Source of the DNA: Niveispirillum lacus
Lineage (GTDB): Bacteria > Pseudomonadota > Alphaproteobacteria > Azospirillales > Azospirillaceae
Direction of reading: 5' to 3'
NCBI RefSeq assembly: GCF_002251795.1
Contig: NZ_NOXU01000018.1
Coordinates: 1 to 64,000 of the forward strand
Length of the DNA stretch: 64,000 bases
Notes under the pieces: generated by a model
The model's input: only the letters and a program-made list of their open reading frames with translations
Databases searched by the model: none
Told to the model about the DNA's origin: nothing
In this document: positions 62,297 to 64,000 of the stretch, one piece after another
How the letters are laid out: every line of letters starts with the position of its first letter
Position numbering within the stretch: the first letter of the stretch is position 1
Position numbers and translations under genes: made by a program

Positions 62297-62749
62297 ATGC
62301 GGCGGGCCTTCACCATCGCCTGTCTCGCCGCCGCGCTGATCCTGCCGATGGCGGCGGCCCAGCCGCCATCGCGCAGTCCGCGCACGAACTACATGACCAA
62401 TTGCCAGGGCTGCCACCTGCCTGGGGGCGAGGGCATGTATGGCAAGGTGCCGCCGATGCGCGGACACCTTGCCAATTTCCTGACGGTTCCGGGGGGACGG
62501 GAGTTCCTGATCCGCGTTCCCGGCGTCGCCAATTCGACCCTGAATGACAGTGACCTGGCAGCCCTGATCAACTGGCTGGTTCCCGCCATGGGGCCCGACG
62601 TGCCGGGCGGGTTCGTGCCGTATACCAGTGACGAAATCCACCGGCTGCGCCGCATGCGTCTGCAGGACGTGAACACCTTGCGTGCCGCCCTGATCGAACA
62701 GATGTCCGCCGACCGTCGCGCCGCGATGCTCGGTGCGGCAAGCCGCTAA
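62297..62749 (+). CDS. c-type cytochrome, electron carrier of the amine dehydrogenase cluster
   Basis: 150 residues. Signal peptide (ends AAAQP), haem motif CQGCHLPGGEGM at about 35-40, and a Met in VPPMRG or the later VPAMGP that could be the axial ligand. It begins 4 bases after the small subunit stop. Haem-linked periplasmic electron transfer from the TTQ enzyme is the probable role. Confidence 0.85.
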   Translation: MRRAFTIACLAAALILPMAAAQPPSRSPRTNYMTNCQGCHLPGGEGMYGKVPPMRGHLANFLTVPGGREFLIRVPGVANSTLNDSDLAALINWLVPAMGPDVPGGFVPYTSDEIHRLRRMRLQDVNTLRAALIEQMSADRRAAMLGAASR

Positions 62750-62782
62750 CCACAAGATCTCACCATAGGGAGAGAGCCTGCC

Positions 62783-64000
62783 ATGAATGGCAATTTCGCT
62801 CTGACAATCGACGGCCGGCAAGTCGCCGGAAGCGGCACCTTCGAGGTCCGCGACCCGGCCACGGGCGCCGTTGTCGCCACAGCACCCGCCGCTTCTGCGG
62901 ACCAGCTGGACGCGGCCGTGGGCGCCGCGCGCAAGGCTTTCCCCGGCTGGGCGGCCCGGTCTGAAGCCGATCGCAAGGCTGTCGTGGCCAACGTGGCCGA
63001 CATCATCGAAGCCCACGCCGCGGAACTGGCCGAACTGGTGACCCGCGAACAGGGCAAGCCGCTGGCCGGCCTAGGTTCCCAATGGGAAATCGGTGGCGCC
63101 ATCGCCTGGGCACGCCACACGGCAAGCCTGGACCTGCCGATGGAAACCATCCAGGACGATGCCGGGGGGCGGGTGACCCTGCACCGCAGGCCCATCGGCG
63201 TTGTCGGCTCGATCACACCGTGGAACTTCCCCGTGATGATCGCCATCTGGCACGTGATGCCCGCCATTCTGGCCGGCAATACCGTGGTCCTGAAGCCGTC
63301 CCCCAACACGCCGCTGGCGACGTTGCTGCTGGGGCAGCTGTTGCAGGAAGCGCTGCCGCCGGGCGTTCTGAACGTCATTGCCGGTGCCGATGGGATCGGT
63401 CAGGCCATGGCCGACCATAAGGGCATCGACAAGATCGTCTTCACCGGATCGACCACCACGGGCCGCAAAGTCATGGCCAGCGGCGCCGCCAACCTGAAGC
63501 GGCTGACACTGGAACTGGGCGGCAACGATGCCGGCATCGTTCTGCCAGATGCTGATCTGGATGCGCATATCGACAAGCTGTTCTGGGGCATCTTTATCAA
63601 TAATGGCCAGACCTGCGCCGCGCTGAAGCGTCTCTATGTCCATGACAGCCTCTATGACGCGGTCTGCGACCGGCTGGTCGCCTATGCTGCGAACATCGTC
63701 ACGGGCAACGGGCTGGAACCCGACAGCCGTCTGGGCCCGGTCCAGAACCCCATGCAGTTCGACCGGGTGAAGCGGCTGGTGGAACAGGCCAGGCAGGCCG
63801 GCGCCCGCGTGCTGTGCGGGGGCGAACCCGCCGAAGGCCCCGGCCTGTTCTATCCCGTGACCATCCTGGCCGATGCATACGACGGCATGGACATCGTGGA
63901 CGAGGAACAGTTCGGCCCCGCCGTGCCCATCATCCGTTTCACCGATATCGAGGATGTCATCGCCCGGGCGAACGCCAGTGAAAGCGGCCTCGGCGGCTCT
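62783..64000 (+). CDS. Aldehyde dehydrogenase, 3' end outside the window
   Basis: 406 codons present of an expected 470 or so, from the ATG after GGGAGAGA. Motifs: VGSITPWNFPVMIAIW, FTGSTTTGRKVM, LELGGNDAGIVLPDAD with the general base, INNGQTCAALKR with the catalytic Cys, EEQFGPAVPIIRF. It should oxidise the aldehyde made by the amine dehydrogenase; phenylacetaldehyde to phenylacetate would feed the paa pathway 8 kb away. Confidence 0.93.
   Translation, partial: MNGNFALTIDGRQVAGSGTFEVRDPATGAVVATAPAASADQLDAAVGAARKAFPGWAARSEADRKAVVANVADIIEAHAAELAELVTREQGKPLAGLGSQWEIGGAIAWARHTASLDLPMETIQDDAGGRVTLHRRPIGVVGSITPWNFPVMIAIWHVMPAILAGNTVVLKPSPNTPLATLLLGQLLQEALPPGVLNVIAGADGIGQAMADHKGIDKIVFTGSTTTGRKVMASGAANLKRLTLELGGNDAGIVLPDADLDAHIDKLFWGIFINNGQTCAALKRLYVHDSLYDAVCDRLVAYAANIVTGNGLEPDSRLGPVQNPMQFDRVKRLVEQARQAGARVLCGGEPAEGPGLFYPVTILADAYDGMDIVDEEQFGPAVPIIRFTDIEDVIARANASESGLGGS

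Overview
The window reads as high-GC alphaproteobacterial DNA (possibly Azospirillaceae/Rhodospirillales, low confidence). The reasons are GTTC-N7-GTTC SOS boxes, an imuA-imuB-dnaE2 mutagenesis cassette, a complete phenylacetate (paa) cluster and a mau-type amine dehydrogenase operon. Three kinds of territory alternate: integrated elements, insertion-sequence nests and catabolic operons.

1-15.6 kb is accessory. Bases 1-40 are the 3' end of a tRNA whose other copy (9668-9707) shows a CAU anticodon loop, so probably tRNA-fMet. These repeats bound a 9.7-kb integrated element carrying a tyrosine integrase, an AlpA-like HTH protein, a Rep-like protein, a large type IIG-like restriction-modification enzyme and a GIY-YIG protein. 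Next comes a large serine recombinase whose last codons lie in the tRNA repeat. A cytosolic FtsH-like AAA+ metalloprotease, a putative PD-(D/E)XK protein and a divergent XRE regulator follow.

15.6-27 kb holds a secreted M10/RTX protease, small envelope proteins, a secreted EEP-family nuclease, and the SOS cassette imuA-imuB-dnaE2 with its LexA box. A second LexA box drives a 58-codon ORF.

27-41.5 kb is unstable. An AT-rich insert with a catalytically degenerate tyrosine recombinase is followed by a vapBC pair with a truncated toxin, an NmrA/LysR divergent pair, and two IS66 copies enclosing a two-gene cassette (ComEC-like metallo-beta-lactamase hydrolase plus a four-helix membrane protein). 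This cassette is the best candidate for an undescribed system. An IS3 split by an IS110, an ISL3 remnant and a 55-codon lpdA tail come next.

41.5-55 kb is the phenylacetate regulon: paaR, paaY, the leftward operons paaH-I-J and paaA-B-C-D-E-F-ethD, and the rightward pair paaG-paaZ. Dyads in front of paaA and between paaH and paaG are likely PaaR sites. Decayed IS110/IS1111 remnants lie inside the left part (after paaY) and beyond paaZ. No paaK is present.

56-64 kb encodes a TetR regulator, a TonB-dependent receptor, a cytochrome c, the tryptophan-tryptophylquinone (TTQ) amine dehydrogenase large and small subunits with maturation proteins MauE and MauD, a second c-type cytochrome and an aldehyde dehydrogenase cut by the window end. 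Together with paa this suggests oxidation of an aromatic amine such as phenylethylamine to phenylacetaldehyde, phenylacetate and central metabolism.
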